Shown piece after piece: positions 26,319 through 34,361 of a stretch of 64,000 nt of DNA. The notes below the pieces were generated by a model. It saw nothing but the letters and a program-made list of their open reading frames with translations, did not search any database and was not told the DNA's origin. The position numbers were made by a program, and so were the translations under genes. The first letter of the stretch is position 1. Every line of letters starts with the position of its first letter. The stretch covers positions 2,256,856 to 2,320,855 of the forward strand of contig NZ_CP015848.1 in the NCBI RefSeq assembly GCF_002105535.1, in the 5' to 3' direction. Origin of the DNA: Magnetospirillum sp. ME-1 (lineage in GTDB: Bacteria > Pseudomonadota > Alphaproteobacteria > Rhodospirillales > Magnetospirillaceae).

Positions 26319-27131
26319 ATGCCCGATCGACTCGCCGCCCTCGACGAAAGGAACCGCCAGGCCCTCGCGCGGTCGCTCGGGCTCGAGATGCTCGACCTCC
26401 ACCTGCAGGCCAAGGTCCGCATCGGAGACGCCCGCCTCGACTCCTTCGAGCTGCTTCTGCGCGGCCACGATTCCTCCGGCCTTGTCGGACCGATGAGCAT
26501 CATCGACAGGGTGAAGGAGCGGGAGGCCGGGACACGGCTCGATTTCGCCGAGGTCATGACATGCCGTGCCCTGGTCATCTCCAGGGAGCTCCGCATGAGG
26601 AGGCAGCCGGTACCAGTCGCCATCAACATCGATGAGACCGACCTGATCATCGAGGACCTCCCCGAAGCCATGCTCCGGCTCATCGAGGAGAGGGCGCCGG
26701 ACGAGAGGGCGATCGAACTGGAAATCACGGAGCGCGACCGCATCGGCGATCCCCATCGCATCGCGGCCATCCTCGCTCCCTTCGCCGAGAAGGGCATCCG
26801 CATGGCGCTGGACGATGCAGGCTTCGGGGAAAGCTACGAAGGAGGCGGGGAGGATCTCCGCCGCATCCATGCCCTTCCGGTCCAGAGCATCAAGCTCGAT
26901 CGCGGCGTCCTCTTCGGCGACGATCACTCCTCCTCGAAGAAGAAGGCCGGACGGGCCTTCAGGCATGCCAGGCACATCGCCCGCCAATACGGAATCGAGC
27001 ACATCGTGGCCGAAGGCATCGAGACCGAGACCCACCTCGCCTGGTGCCGCGAGCATGGCATCCCCATCGCCCAGGGCTACCGCTTCCACAAGCCCGAGGC
27101 CCTGGACGCCGCTCTGGTCAGATTCGGCTGA
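26319..27131 (+). CDS. EAL-domain cyclic-di-GMP phosphodiesterase
   Basis: A 270-residue single-domain EAL protein starting after CAGGGGAGGGCCGCAAGC. The key residues are present in order: ELLLR (EAL signature), the Asn in VAINIDE, the Glu in ELEITERD, the Asp pair in MALDDAGFG, the Lys in IKLDR, the Glu in VAEGIET and the Gln in IAQGYRF. Activity in hydrolysing c-di-GMP to pGpG is therefore likely. It has no signal peptide, GGDEF or sensor domain. It is divergent from the adhesin export genes, which suggests c-di-GMP-dependent control of plasmid-encoded adhesion. Its 3' end overlaps the convergent 27118 gene by 14 bases. Confidence 0.92.
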   Translation: MPDRLAALDERNRQALARSLGLEMLDLHLQAKVRIGDARLDSFELLLRGHDSSGLVGPMSIIDRVKEREAGTRLDFAEVMTCRALVISRELRMRRQPVPVAINIDETDLIIEDLPEAMLRLIEERAPDERAIELEITERDRIGDPHRIAAILAPFAEKGIRMALDDAGFGESYEGGGEDLRRIHALPVQSIKLDRGVLFGDDHSSSKKKAGRAFRHARHIARQYGIEHIVAEGIETETHLAWCREHGIPIAQGYRFHKPEALDAALVRFG

Positions 27132-27351
27132 TCCTCGGACGGCGGAAAGCCCAAAGCGCACCGTCGATCAGGGCGCAGGCCGCCGGCACGGCGATCCAGC
27201 AGGCCAGCACCTGCATCCATCCCGCCTGCAGAAGCGCCCAGGACGCCGCCGCCCAGCCTGCGAAGCCGAGCAGCGCGAGGCCGCCGATCCGCACGATGGC
27301 GAACGCCGCGGCCAGAACGCCCGCCATGGCCAACGCGTCTCCCGGTTCCAT
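27118..27351 (-). CDS. Small membrane protein, 77 aa
   Basis: ATG 27351 lies five bases after GGAGG. The product has two or three hydrophobic segments (ALAMAGVLAAAFAIVRIGG, LALLGFAGWAAASWALL, VLACWIAVPAACALIDGAL) and ends in a basic tail (FRRPRISRI). Convergent with, and overlapping, the end of the EAL gene by 14 bases. Function unknown. Confidence 0.65.
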   Translation of the reverse strand: MEPGDALAMAGVLAAAFAIVRIGGLALLGFAGWAAASWALLQAGWMQVLACWIAVPAACALIDGALWAFRRPRISRI

Positions 27352-27376
27352 GCCGACCTCCACTTCGGTTCCCGGA

Positions 27377-27390
27377 GAACATGTGTCCCG
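27377..27390 (-). promoter_or_regulatory. Conserved upstream element, ACACATGTTC variant (minus strand)
   Basis: CGGGACACATGTTC on the minus strand, 26 bases before the 27351 start. Nearly identical to the copy at 55932-55944. Confidence 0.5.
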
Positions 27391-27402
27391 ATCGACCCCT
27401 TC

Positions 27403-27416
27403 CCGGCCCCATCTCC
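27403..27416 (+). promoter_or_regulatory. Conserved upstream element
   Basis: CCGGCCCCATCTCC, 60 bases before the 27476 start. It stands next to the minus-strand copy at 27377-27390, a divergent pair. Confidence 0.5.
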
Positions 27417-27475
27417 CCTTTGGAGAGACCGACCCGCCGGACGAAGGCCCGGCACCGAAGAGAAGGAAACCGCGC

Positions 27476-28144
27476 ATGACATATCTCCACGCCGTCGATC
27501 TGGACTGGGAAGAGTTCCCGCTGCCCGGAGCCGTTCCGCCCTCGCCGAGGAACAGGGACCGCATCCGCACGCTCGCGCGGGCCGTCAGGGATCTTCCCGA
27601 GGATTCGGAAATCGGCGCCATCGTCGATGCCTGCTTCGACCTCGCCAAGGCGCTCGACGAGGATGGAGCCGATGCCGCCGCCATGAGCTTCGGCGAGGGG
27701 ATGGCTCCCGGCATCCGAGACAAGGCGATCCCGATCCTGTCGCGCGCGCTGGAAGGCCACGGCATCATGCCCCTCCAGCCCATCATGACGCCGAACGGCA
27801 TCGCGCTCGAAGAGGACGCCGCTGCCCGTGGATTCCTGATCATCCTCGCGGAAACCGATCCCAAGGCCCGATGCGCCCTCTGGCGGATGCGCTGGACCGA
27901 CGCGAAGCTGGATGCGGCGGACGCCCGGGCGAAGCGCGGCCTTCCCACCCCGGCGAAGGGCAGGCCGGAAGCCGATGAGGATCTCGCGGATCTCGCGGCC
28001 GACATCCTGAACGATCGGGCCGTCGATGCCATCCTCCGGCACCACGAGCCGGCCCTGCACGCCGAGCTGGCGACCATCGGGCGCCCGTGCATCACCAACG
28101 AAAGGCCCTGGATCCGCAAGCTCGGACGCCTGCGGCTCCCCTGA
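27476..28144 (+). CDS. Hypothetical protein, 222 aa
   Basis: Starts MTYLHAVDLDWEEFP after AGAAGGAAACCGCGC. Soluble and helical, alternating acidic and basic stretches (DDEDGADAAAMSFGEG-like, ETDPKARCALWRMRWTDAK, DEDLADLAADILNDRA) with a short C-terminal basic part. No family recognised. It converges on the relaxase-like gene at 28149, with only four bases between the stop codons. Confidence 0.8.
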   Translation: MTYLHAVDLDWEEFPLPGAVPPSPRNRDRIRTLARAVRDLPEDSEIGAIVDACFDLAKALDEDGADAAAMSFGEGMAPGIRDKAIPILSRALEGHGIMPLQPIMTPNGIALEEDAAARGFLIILAETDPKARCALWRMRWTDAKLDAADARAKRGLPTPAKGRPEADEDLADLAADILNDRAVDAILRHHEPALHAELATIGRPCITNERPWIRKLGRLRLP

Positions 28145-28148
28145 TGCC

Positions 28149-29606
28149 CTACCTGGATACCGCCTCTCCTCCCCCTTCGTCGCCGCGCCGCCGGTTGCGA
28201 GGGGGGAGAGGGGGGTAGGACGATCCGGCTTCCAGGATGTTCCTCGCCGCAGGCCGGATGTAGCGGCCGCTTTCCGGGCGCTGGACATCGAGCAGGGCGT
28301 CCGAAGCCGCCGGCGCCGGGCCGCCATCCGCTCCATCGGAACCGCCGGAGGGCGCGAAGCGGCGGAGCCAGGCGATCGTCCCGTCCCGATCCGCCAGCAT
28401 GGCCTCCAGCGCCTCGATCCGATCCTGCAGCATGGCCGCCGCGGCCCTGTCCGACTCGCGCGCGGCCCTCGCTGTCTCCAGCTGATCCTCCGCGGCCTCC
28501 CTGGATGCCTTCTCCTCCAAGGCCCGCCTCGCGACGTCCCTGCGGTTGGCGCGTTCGCCGTCCCATTTGGCCTCGGCGTCCTCGCGGAGCCGCTTCTCGT
28601 TCTCCCAGCGGCTGACCGCCTCCGCACCGGTCCGCTCGATCTCCTCGACCCGGGCCGAAAGGGCCTGGACGGAATCGCGGCTCGCCGCCAGCTCCGTCTC
28701 CACCGCCGAACGCGCGGCGGACTGACGCGCCGCCTGCTGCATCAGAGCCTCGACGCGTTCGCGCAGGGAGGCGTTCTCCACGGTCGCCGGAACACCGACC
28801 GCGAGAGCGTCGGCCGCCATCTGGCGATACCGCTTGATCTGGCGGACGGCGGCCAGCGGAAGACGGCGCGAAACCTTCGTGTTGTCGCGATGCGCGAAGC
28901 CGCAAGGGGCCGACACCTCCAGCCAGAACGCGTACTGCAGCTCCTTTCCGGCCCGGACGAACGCCTGATTGCCGATGCGGCCCGGAATGCCGCGACCGCT
29001 GGCCGCCCTCTTCGCCCGGTAGCACGGATGCAGCTCCACCGAAGGGTCCTTGGAGAAGCCCTGGTAGTGCCGGTGCAGGTATTCCTCGTCCCGGTGCTCA
29101 TAGACCGACCGGAGATCCTCGCCGAGCAGACGGCCCATGAACCCATCCGCCAGGCCGAAGTAGATGCCGGCCAGCTCGGAATCCGCCGCCGTCATCGCGG
29201 CGATCGGCACCGGATAGGAGACGACGGCGGAGAAGAGGCGAGTCATCGTCGAATCAGGGCGGCGGAGATGGCGCTTGCCCTTCGCGAAGCCCTGGCCCTC
29301 GATCTCGATCGGCGTCGCATACCACGCGTCCAGCTCCTTCTCGAGCTCGTCCGCCGTCATCCCGAAGACATGGATCGGCGCCGCGGGCGCATCGACATGG
29401 GGGAAGAAGCCCGGACGACGGGCCATCTCTCCAAGGATGTCGGAATAGGTCCTCGGAGGGTTCTTCCGCTTGACCGACCCCTTCGAGGCCTTCAAGGCCG
29501 TCCGGAGCGCATGCAGGAAGCCATAATCCTCCTTCCCCTCTCCGGTGCCCAAGCCGATGCCCTTCATCGCGTCGCCCATCGCCGCCTCCATCCTTCGTCC
29601 GCTCAT
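28149..29606 (-). CDS. MobV/Pre-like relaxase candidate with long C-terminal coiled coil
   Basis: A 485-residue protein. Near residues 170-180 it reads EHRDEEYLHRHY, matching the MobV/Pre metal-binding motif HxDExxxHxH (family form HxDExxPHxH, here Leu for Pro). It is preceded by FSAVVSYPVP, like the strand before that motif in Mob_Pre proteins, and followed by LQYAFWLEVSAPCGFAHRD, like the family's LQ...GLERG segment. Residues about 255-440 are a coiled coil, also typical. The start at 29606 overlaps the helicase stop (ATGA); ATG 29579 behind GGAGG is an alternative. This would nick oriT and lead DNA transfer; the match is by eye and remote. Confidence 0.6.
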   Translation of the reverse strand: MSGRRMEAAMGDAMKGIGLGTGEGKEDYGFLHALRTALKASKGSVKRKNPPRTYSDILGEMARRPGFFPHVDAPAAPIHVFGMTADELEKELDAWYATPIEIEGQGFAKGKRHLRRPDSTMTRLFSAVVSYPVPIAAMTAADSELAGIYFGLADGFMGRLLGEDLRSVYEHRDEEYLHRHYQGFSKDPSVELHPCYRAKRAASGRGIPGRIGNQAFVRAGKELQYAFWLEVSAPCGFAHRDNTKVSRRLPLAAVRQIKRYRQMAADALAVGVPATVENASLRERVEALMQQAARQSAARSAVETELAASRDSVQALSARVEEIERTGAEAVSRWENEKRLREDAEAKWDGERANRRDVARRALEEKASREAAEDQLETARAARESDRAAAAMLQDRIEALEAMLADRDGTIAWLRRFAPSGGSDGADGGPAPAASDALLDVQRPESGRYIRPAARNILEAGSSYPPLPPRNRRRGDEGGGEAVSR

Positions 29607-30976
29607 TCCTGCGGCTCCACGCCACGCTCGAGATCCCGCTGGATCCTCGTGGTGATGTCCTCGCCCCGCGCGTCGCGCACATGCGGCCCGGCCGGATCGA
29701 GGATGATCGGCGCATGGGTTCCGCGGTCCGTCCGCCCATAGGGCGAATCGTTCGTCTTCTCGACATGGAAATGCACGGCGTCGTCGTTGATGTCGCGCTC
29801 CATGACCAGCAGCAGCGACGAGCTCTGCCGCAGGGCGACCGCCGTACGCTTGTCGTCCTGCGCCGCCGCGAGGATGGCCAGATCCTCCTCCTTGGCGATG
29901 TCGCGCAGGGCCCGGCCCACGCCGAACCAGAAGGTCTCCTCGCGGATGCCCTTCTCCATGCCGCCGATGCACTGGACGTAATCGAGGATCACCACCTGGA
30001 TGCCGTAGCGGTGCTTCGCCCGCAGGATCTCCCGGTGCAGCGTATCGACCGTCGGATTGCGCAGCTCGAGATACACCACGTTGTCGGGCACCTGCTCGAC
30101 ATAGGCGTCGCGGTTGGCCCGCATCATGGCGAAGCCTTCGTGGGACTCGTCGAAGGTCCAGGCCATGCGGAGGTTCATGCGCCGCGCGACCATGCGCATC
30201 TCGAGCTCTTCCGCCGTGCTTTCCAGCGTGATGTAGAGGGTCTTCACGCCCTGAAGGTTGATGTTGTCCGATACGGTGGCCAGCAGCGCCGACTTGCCGG
30301 AGCCGTAGGACGATTCGATGACCACGAAGGTCCTGGGGCGGATGCCGCCGAGGATGAGCTTGTCGAGCTCGACGATTCCCGTGGTGATCGCCGGTCCGCA
30401 GGCCAGCCGCTCGTCGATCGCCGTCGCGGCCACCTCCCGCTTGGTCCGCATCAGGCCGGTGCCGCCCTGGGCCATGCCGGCGCGCAGCCTGCGGAAGCAG
30501 GTCGACATGGCCTCCTCGGGAGCGCATTCCTCGTTCGAGGCGGCCGCGATCAGTTCCAGGGCCGCCGAAATGGCCTCGCGCCTGTTCGCCGCCAAGCGGA
30601 GGGAAACAATCGCATCGGCCATGCAGGAGGCCGAGCCTTCGCCGCGCGAGGCCAGATCGCCGAGGAAGGCCGATCCGCCGAAGGCCTCGAGGGCATCGCG
30701 GCCAATCTCGAAGCCGACCACCTGCGGCGACGGATCCCGGCCCTTCATCACCACCGAGAGGGCGGCCGAATAGAGCCGGCGCAGGACGCCATCCGAGAAG
30801 CAGGTCTCGTCGAGCGCGAGCACATGCTTCTTCGCCTCGCTGGCGGAGGAGGACAGCAGGCCGCCGAGGACGAACGCCTCGAGATCGGTGTCGGACGGCA
30901 TCGGGACATTCAGCAGCGCCGACGAAGGCGCGCGGCCCGGCAGGGAACGGACGGAAGCAGCGGTGCGCATGGTCAT
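29603..30976 (-). CDS. DnaB-type replicative helicase
   Basis: A 457-residue protein with a helical N-terminal domain (DTDLEAFVLGGLLSSSASEAK and following) and a RecA-like C-terminal domain: Walker A ESSYGSGKSALL near residue 222, Walker B VVILDYVQCIGG near 330 and a distal LRQSSSLLLVMERD strand. It lacks some of the canonical DnaB linker but has the family order and length. Starts after GAGGAGGGCATC. Its stop overlaps the start of the relaxase-like gene, and it lies 10 bases downstream of a winged-helix protein, so loader, helicase and relaxase appear to form one leftward operon. Confidence 0.88.
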   Translation of the reverse strand: MTMRTAASVRSLPGRAPSSALLNVPMPSDTDLEAFVLGGLLSSSASEAKKHVLALDETCFSDGVLRRLYSAALSVVMKGRDPSPQVVGFEIGRDALEAFGGSAFLGDLASRGEGSASCMADAIVSLRLAANRREAISAALELIAAASNEECAPEEAMSTCFRRLRAGMAQGGTGLMRTKREVAATAIDERLACGPAITTGIVELDKLILGGIRPRTFVVIESSYGSGKSALLATVSDNINLQGVKTLYITLESTAEELEMRMVARRMNLRMAWTFDESHEGFAMMRANRDAYVEQVPDNVVYLELRNPTVDTLHREILRAKHRYGIQVVILDYVQCIGGMEKGIREETFWFGVGRALRDIAKEEDLAILAAAQDDKRTAVALRQSSSLLLVMERDINDDAVHFHVEKTNDSPYGRTDRGTHAPIILDPAGPHVRDARGEDITTRIQRDLERGVEPQE

Positions 30977-30986
30977 GATGCCCTCC

Positions 30987-32066
30987 TCAGACCGCGAACT
31001 TGTAATGGCTGTTGGCGAGATCGGCATTGCGCTGGATGGCCGCCGCCATGCCCGCCGTGACGCCCATCTCCTCGGCCGTCGTCACCATCCTGGCGGTGGT
31101 CGCGGGCGACGAGCGGAGCCTGCGGACCGAGGCCTGCGGCGAAGCGGCCGGCGCTCCGACCCCCATGAGCTTGTCCGCGTAGGCCGCGGCTTCCTCGGGC
31201 TTCTTCAGCGCCCATTCGATGAAGGACAGCGGATTCTCGAGCGGGATCTCCTCCGCGTCCCGCAGGCGCATGACCTCGATCGCCGCCTCGACATCCTTCA
31301 TGCCGAAGCCGCAGGCCGGCGACAGCAGGTGGTAGAGGCGCCGGAGCGCCACCCCCTTGTCGGTGCGGTGCTCTTCATGGAGCAGGGCGGCCGTGTCCTC
31401 GACGAAGATCCTCTTCTCCGGATCGACCGGCGGCTTGGCCGGGGCCTTCCGCTTCCTCTTCGGGGCCGCTTCATCGGCCGCAGCGGGAATGGACACCTCC
31501 GGCATCGGCTTCGCGGCCATGCCGGAAAGCTCGTCAAGGCCGAACAGGCTCTGCTGCTGCGGGGCAACCTGCTTCACGACGGAGCGGCGCGGCGCGACAA
31601 CGGGAGGCGCCGGCGGATCGACGCGGGGGATTTCGCCGACGCCGTTGATGGCCGCCTGGGCGAACGCCTCGTCCGGATCCAGCGGCGCCGCCGCAGCCAC
31701 GGGAACCGCGGGGGCTGGGGGCCGGGGGGCCTCGGCGATCGGGGCGAAGAACGGATCAACCGCCGCCTTCCCCGCATCCTGCCCGATGACGAAGCAGGGA
31801 GGAGAAGCCAGACGGATGACGGCCCGGCGGCCGGACGACACCAGGGAGATCCAGCCCGCTTCGGACAGCCGGGCGAGGAAGCGGCGGACCGTCGTCTCGG
31901 GACGGCGCCAGTCGTCGGCCAGTTCCCGCTGGGACACGACGACGGCCCCATCCGGGGAGAGGACCAGACGGGCATGCAGGTCGAGCCACCCGAGGAGGTG
32001 ATGGTCCTCCTTCAAGGGCAGGGCGGCGCGGAGCGCGCGCACGTCGAGCGTCGGAACGATTGCCAT
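30987..32066 (-). CDS. Winged-helix protein, likely replisome organizer or helicase loader
   Basis: A 359-residue protein starting five bases after GGAGG. Residues about 25-80 form a winged helix (HHLLGWLDLHARLVLSPDG, VSQRELADDWRRPETTVRRF, LSEAGWISLVSSGRRAVI). A proline/alanine-rich linker with a Lys/Arg patch (PKRKRKAPAKPP) leads to a helical C-terminal domain (RRLYHLLSPACGFGMKDVEA, PLSFIEWALKKPEEA). Phage and plasmid proteins with this layout, encoded just upstream of a DnaB-like helicase, load the helicase at the origin. The role is inferred from layout and position. Confidence 0.72.
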   Translation of the reverse strand: MAIVPTLDVRALRAALPLKEDHHLLGWLDLHARLVLSPDGAVVVSQRELADDWRRPETTVRRFLARLSEAGWISLVSSGRRAVIRLASPPCFVIGQDAGKAAVDPFFAPIAEAPRPPAPAVPVAAAAPLDPDEAFAQAAINGVGEIPRVDPPAPPVVAPRRSVVKQVAPQQQSLFGLDELSGMAAKPMPEVSIPAAADEAAPKRKRKAPAKPPVDPEKRIFVEDTAALLHEEHRTDKGVALRRLYHLLSPACGFGMKDVEAAIEVMRLRDAEEIPLENPLSFIEWALKKPEEAAAYADKLMGVGAPAASPQASVRRLRSSPATTARMVTTAEEMGVTAGMAAAIQRNADLANSHYKFAV

Positions 32067-32284
32067 GATGGCCTCCAGAAGCCTTGCCAGGTGCGGGGCG
32101 TTCGCCCTCTTCATCGTGGAGGCTGGGGTTGCTCCGCCATGCCTCGATCAGGATATGGAGCGATCCCGGGAATCCGGCAAGCTCCTATAAGCCGCTCTGA
32201 TCGAAATTCCCGGAAAGCAGCTCCACTGCTGCGATCATGCGCCCGGATGCAAGCGGCTGCCGCATCCGAACCCGACGGCTCCTT

Positions 32285-32298
32285 CCGGACCCAGATTC
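32285..32298 (+). promoter_or_regulatory. Conserved upstream element
   Basis: CCGGACCCAGATTC, 57 bases before the lipoprotein gene at 32355. Confidence 0.45.
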
Positions 32299-32354
32299 TC
32301 CGTGCCGGGCAATCGTGCCGGCTCGGGCCAATGCCCGCACACGGAGGACCCCGC

Positions 32355-32855
32355 ATGAAGAAGTTCACCGCCATCGCGGCCGCGCTCGCGCTGTCCGCTT
32401 CCCTCTCCGCCTGCGCCGGAATGCCGGGCGCCAACGGCCAGGGCGGATTCCAGCTCGACAAGCAGACCATCGGCACCGGCATCGGCGCCGCCCTCGGAGG
32501 GCTGGGAGGCTCGATGTTCGGCGGCGGCAACGGCAAGCTCATCGGCACGGCCGCCGGCGTCGCCATCGGCGGCTACCTCGGCAACCAGATCGGCGCCTCG
32601 CTCGATCGCGCCGACAAGGCCTACGCCGATCGCTCGCTGTCCCAGCTCCAGCCCGGGCAGTCGAACAGCTGGCAGTCCAGCACCGGCAGCAGGATGACCT
32701 TCGTCGCCGGCCCGCAGGTGCAGACGCCGCAGAACGCGCCGCAGAACTCCGTCTGCCGCACCTACCAGCTCCAGACCTTCGAGGCCAAGGGCGGCGGCAC
32801 CCAGAGCCAGGGAACGGCCTGCACCGCCGACAACGGCTCGACATGGAACTTTTGA
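32355..32855 (+). CDS. Glycine-zipper outer-membrane lipoprotein (17-kDa antigen-like)
   Basis: A 166-residue protein with a lipoprotein signal peptide: KKFTAIAAALALSASLSACAG, lipobox SACA with the modified Cys near residue 20. Residues about 40-85 are a glycine zipper (IGTGIGAALGGLGGSMFGG, AAGVAIGGYLGNQIGASLD) as in the rickettsial 17-kDa surface antigen family. A C-terminal beta-rich part has two Cys (VCRTYQLQTF, GTACTADNGST). Probably outer-membrane or periplasmic; on plasmids such proteins may affect entry exclusion, which is speculation here. Followed by a terminator at 32879-32910. Confidence 0.88.
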   Translation: MKKFTAIAAALALSASLSACAGMPGANGQGGFQLDKQTIGTGIGAALGGLGGSMFGGGNGKLIGTAAGVAIGGYLGNQIGASLDRADKAYADRSLSQLQPGQSNSWQSSTGSRMTFVAGPQVQTPQNAPQNSVCRTYQLQTFEAKGGGTQSQGTACTADNGSTWNF

Positions 32856-32878
32856 CGGACTTGCCGTCGAGTCCGGAG

Positions 32879-32910
32879 AGCGGGATCCCTCGGGGTCCCG
32901 CTTCTTCTTT
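32879..32910 (+). terminator. Rho-independent terminator
   Basis: AGCGGGATCCC pairs with GGGGTCCCGCT and is followed by TCTTCTTTG; 24 bases after the lipoprotein stop. Confidence 0.75.
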
Positions 32911-32964
32911 GCGCAGGCGGTACGCGCGTGCGCGCGAGGATTCCCTCGGGCTTGGGGCATGGCA

Positions 32965-32995
32965 CGACGAAAGCCGGCCCCCGAAGGAGCCGGCT
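32965..32995 (-). terminator. Terminator of the 33-39 kb leftward island
   Basis: On the minus strand AGCCGGCTCC pairs with GGGGCCGGCT and is followed by TTCGTCGTGCC; 36 bases after the HTH gene stop. Confidence 0.65.
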
Positions 32996-33030
32996 CGCCG
33001 CATCGATTCCGGAATGGCGCTTGGCCGGCC

Positions 33031-33453
33031 CTAGGCCCCGACCGCCTCGCCTGACCGCGCACGCATGCGCTTGAGCGCCAGGCTGACGCCGGCATCCGTC
33101 ATGCCGACCACCTGGGCAATCGAGGCTTGCGAGAAGCCAAGGCCTTTCAGGCCGTGGATGGCCTCATCGCGCGCGCTGCGCCGCTGCCTCAAGACATCGC
33201 CGAGCACGCGGTGGACCGTCCCCTGCGATACCTGGAACTCGACCGCAATCTCGGCCACGGCAGCGCCCTTGGCGAAAGCCGCCCGCATGCGGGCATGCCT
33301 CTCCTGCGACTTCGCGTAGGGGCCACGGCGCCGGACCTCCTTCTCCGCTTCCGCCTTCACCCCCTCAGGCCCCAGCACCCGCCGAACGGTCGCCTTCGTC
33401 GCCTCAACCAGCGCCCTCGTCCTGGAACCCATCCATCCGCTCGAAATCCCCAT
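33031..33453 (-). CDS. Double helix-turn-helix DNA-binding protein
   Basis: A 140-residue basic protein starting after AGGAGAAGGCG. Two helix-turn-helix segments are visible: VAEIAVEFQVSQGTVHRVLG and FSQASIAQVVGMTDAGVSLA, both resembling HTH domains of resolvases and transposases. Its N-terminal half is Lys/Arg-rich. Likely a transcription regulator of the island or a recombination accessory factor. A degenerate fragment related to its N-terminal and central parts occurs at 34130-34279. Last gene of the leftward island, with its own leader hairpin. Confidence 0.78.
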   Translation of the reverse strand: MGISSGWMGSRTRALVEATKATVRRVLGPEGVKAEAEKEVRRRGPYAKSQERHARMRAAFAKGAAVAEIAVEFQVSQGTVHRVLGDVLRQRRSARDEAIHGLKGLGFSQASIAQVVGMTDAGVSLALKRMRARSGEAVGA

Positions 33454-33472
33454 CGCCTTCTCCTGTCCATCT

Positions 33473-33515
33473 GCGCCGCACCAGCGCGGTCCACCGCCCG
33501 CGCCTGGTCGGCGCC
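33473..33515 (-). promoter_or_regulatory. Structured leader hairpin L1
   Basis: In the minus direction GGCGCCGACCAGGCGCGG pairs with CCGCGCTGGTGCGGCGC across an 8-base loop, giving outer (GCGCCG/CGGCGC) and inner (CCAG-CGCGG) stems with small bulges. It ends 20 bases before the HTH start codon. Confidence 0.6.
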
Positions 33516-33532
33516 TCCTCCCTTTCCCTGTC

Positions 33533-34129
33533 TCAAGCCAGGAGCGGCAGGACCTTCCTCCGCATGCCGTCGAGCGCCTCCGCAGCCGGAGCGCAGCCGT
33601 GCATCGCATGCGTCAGCGCAAGGACCAGTCGCTCGGCCGCCTGCCCGGGCTGTTCCCGGATGGACGGCACATTCCAGAAGACGCACTCGACCGAGATGGC
33701 GCTGCTCTCCACGATGGACAGCATCATCAGCTCGTCGGCGGCGCTCGGCATCTTCGTCACATCGACGAGGCTGGAATATCCGTCGGTGACGGCGGCGACC
33801 ATGACGCGCTCGACCACGCTCCACGCCGCGTCGAACGCAGGGAGAATGGCTTCGTCATCGGCCCATCCACCGTCCCGGACGAATTCGCCGAACGCCCGGA
33901 CCGCCGCCGCCGCGCCGCTCGCCACCAGAACCGGATGCTCGCAGGCGTCAAGGACGATGCGGCACTGCTTGGCCGTCTCGGCCATGCCTTCAGCGGCCTC
34001 GAACAGGTCGGAGTCCTCCTGGTTCTCCACGGCGGCCTTCAGCAGCAGCACGCCGGCCATCAGCCTCGAGGCGACGGAGACGAATTCCGCAATCCGAACC
34101 GGACTGGCGGCAATGGAGCCATCGAGCAT
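33533..34129 (-). CDS. Hypothetical protein, 198 aa
   Basis: Soluble helical protein; start at ATG 34129 behind GGAAGGGAATGCC. Notable stretches are AEFVSVASRLMAGVLLLKAA, ETAKQCRIVLDACEHPVLVA and ECVFWNVPSIREQPGQAAE. The reading frame stays open upstream to 34279, but that part is a leader hairpin plus a remnant of another gene, so the shorter start is preferred. No domain recognised. Part of the leftward accessory island. Confidence 0.72.
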   Translation of the reverse strand: MLDGSIAASPVRIAEFVSVASRLMAGVLLLKAAVENQEDSDLFEAAEGMAETAKQCRIVLDACEHPVLVASGAAAAVRAFGEFVRDGGWADDEAILPAFDAAWSVVERVMVAAVTDGYSSLVDVTKMPSAADELMMLSIVESSAISVECVFWNVPSIREQPGQAAERLVLALTHAMHGCAPAAEALDGMRRKVLPLLA

Positions 34130-34279
34130 GGCATTCCCTTCCATCCATGCCGCATCGGAGCGGCCCGCCCACCGCGCCCTGACGGCACCTTCCCTTACGG
34201 CTCCATCGGCGAACGCGGCACGCATGCGGGCACGCCTCTCCTGCGCCTTTGAACCCACCAAGCCGTTCGAAATCCTCAT
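34130..34279 (-). pseudogene. Remnant of a gene related to the HTH gene at 33031
   Basis: Follows leader L2 and its ribosome site (GGAGACGACG, ATG 34279). The frame reads MRISNGLVGSK then QERRARMRAAFADGAV, matching MGISSGWMGSR and QERHARMRAAFAKGAA of the HTH protein with the roughly 40 residues between them missing and everything after lost. It then runs into leader L2b. It looks like an internally deleted, truncated duplicate. Confidence 0.5.
34149..34189 (-). promoter_or_regulatory. Structured leader hairpin L2b
   Basis: Minus strand: GGTGCCGTCAGGGCGCGG, short loop, GCCGCTCCGATGCGGC; the same layout as L1 and L2 but with more mismatches. It lies 20 bases before the 34129 start. Confidence 0.45.
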
Positions 34280-34299
34280 CGTCGTCTCCATCCATCCAT

Positions 34300-34340
34300 G
34301 CCGCACCAGCGCGGCCCGCCAACCGCGCTCGGTCGGCGCC
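34300..34340 (-). promoter_or_regulatory. Structured leader hairpin L2
   Basis: Minus strand: GGCGCCGACCGAGCGCGG, 7-base loop, CCGCGCTGGTGCGGC; inner stem AGCGCGG/CCGCGCT perfect, ACC/GGT and GCCG/CGGC continue it. Confidence 0.55.
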
Positions 34341-34361
34341 TTCCCTTCCTGATCTCCGGCT

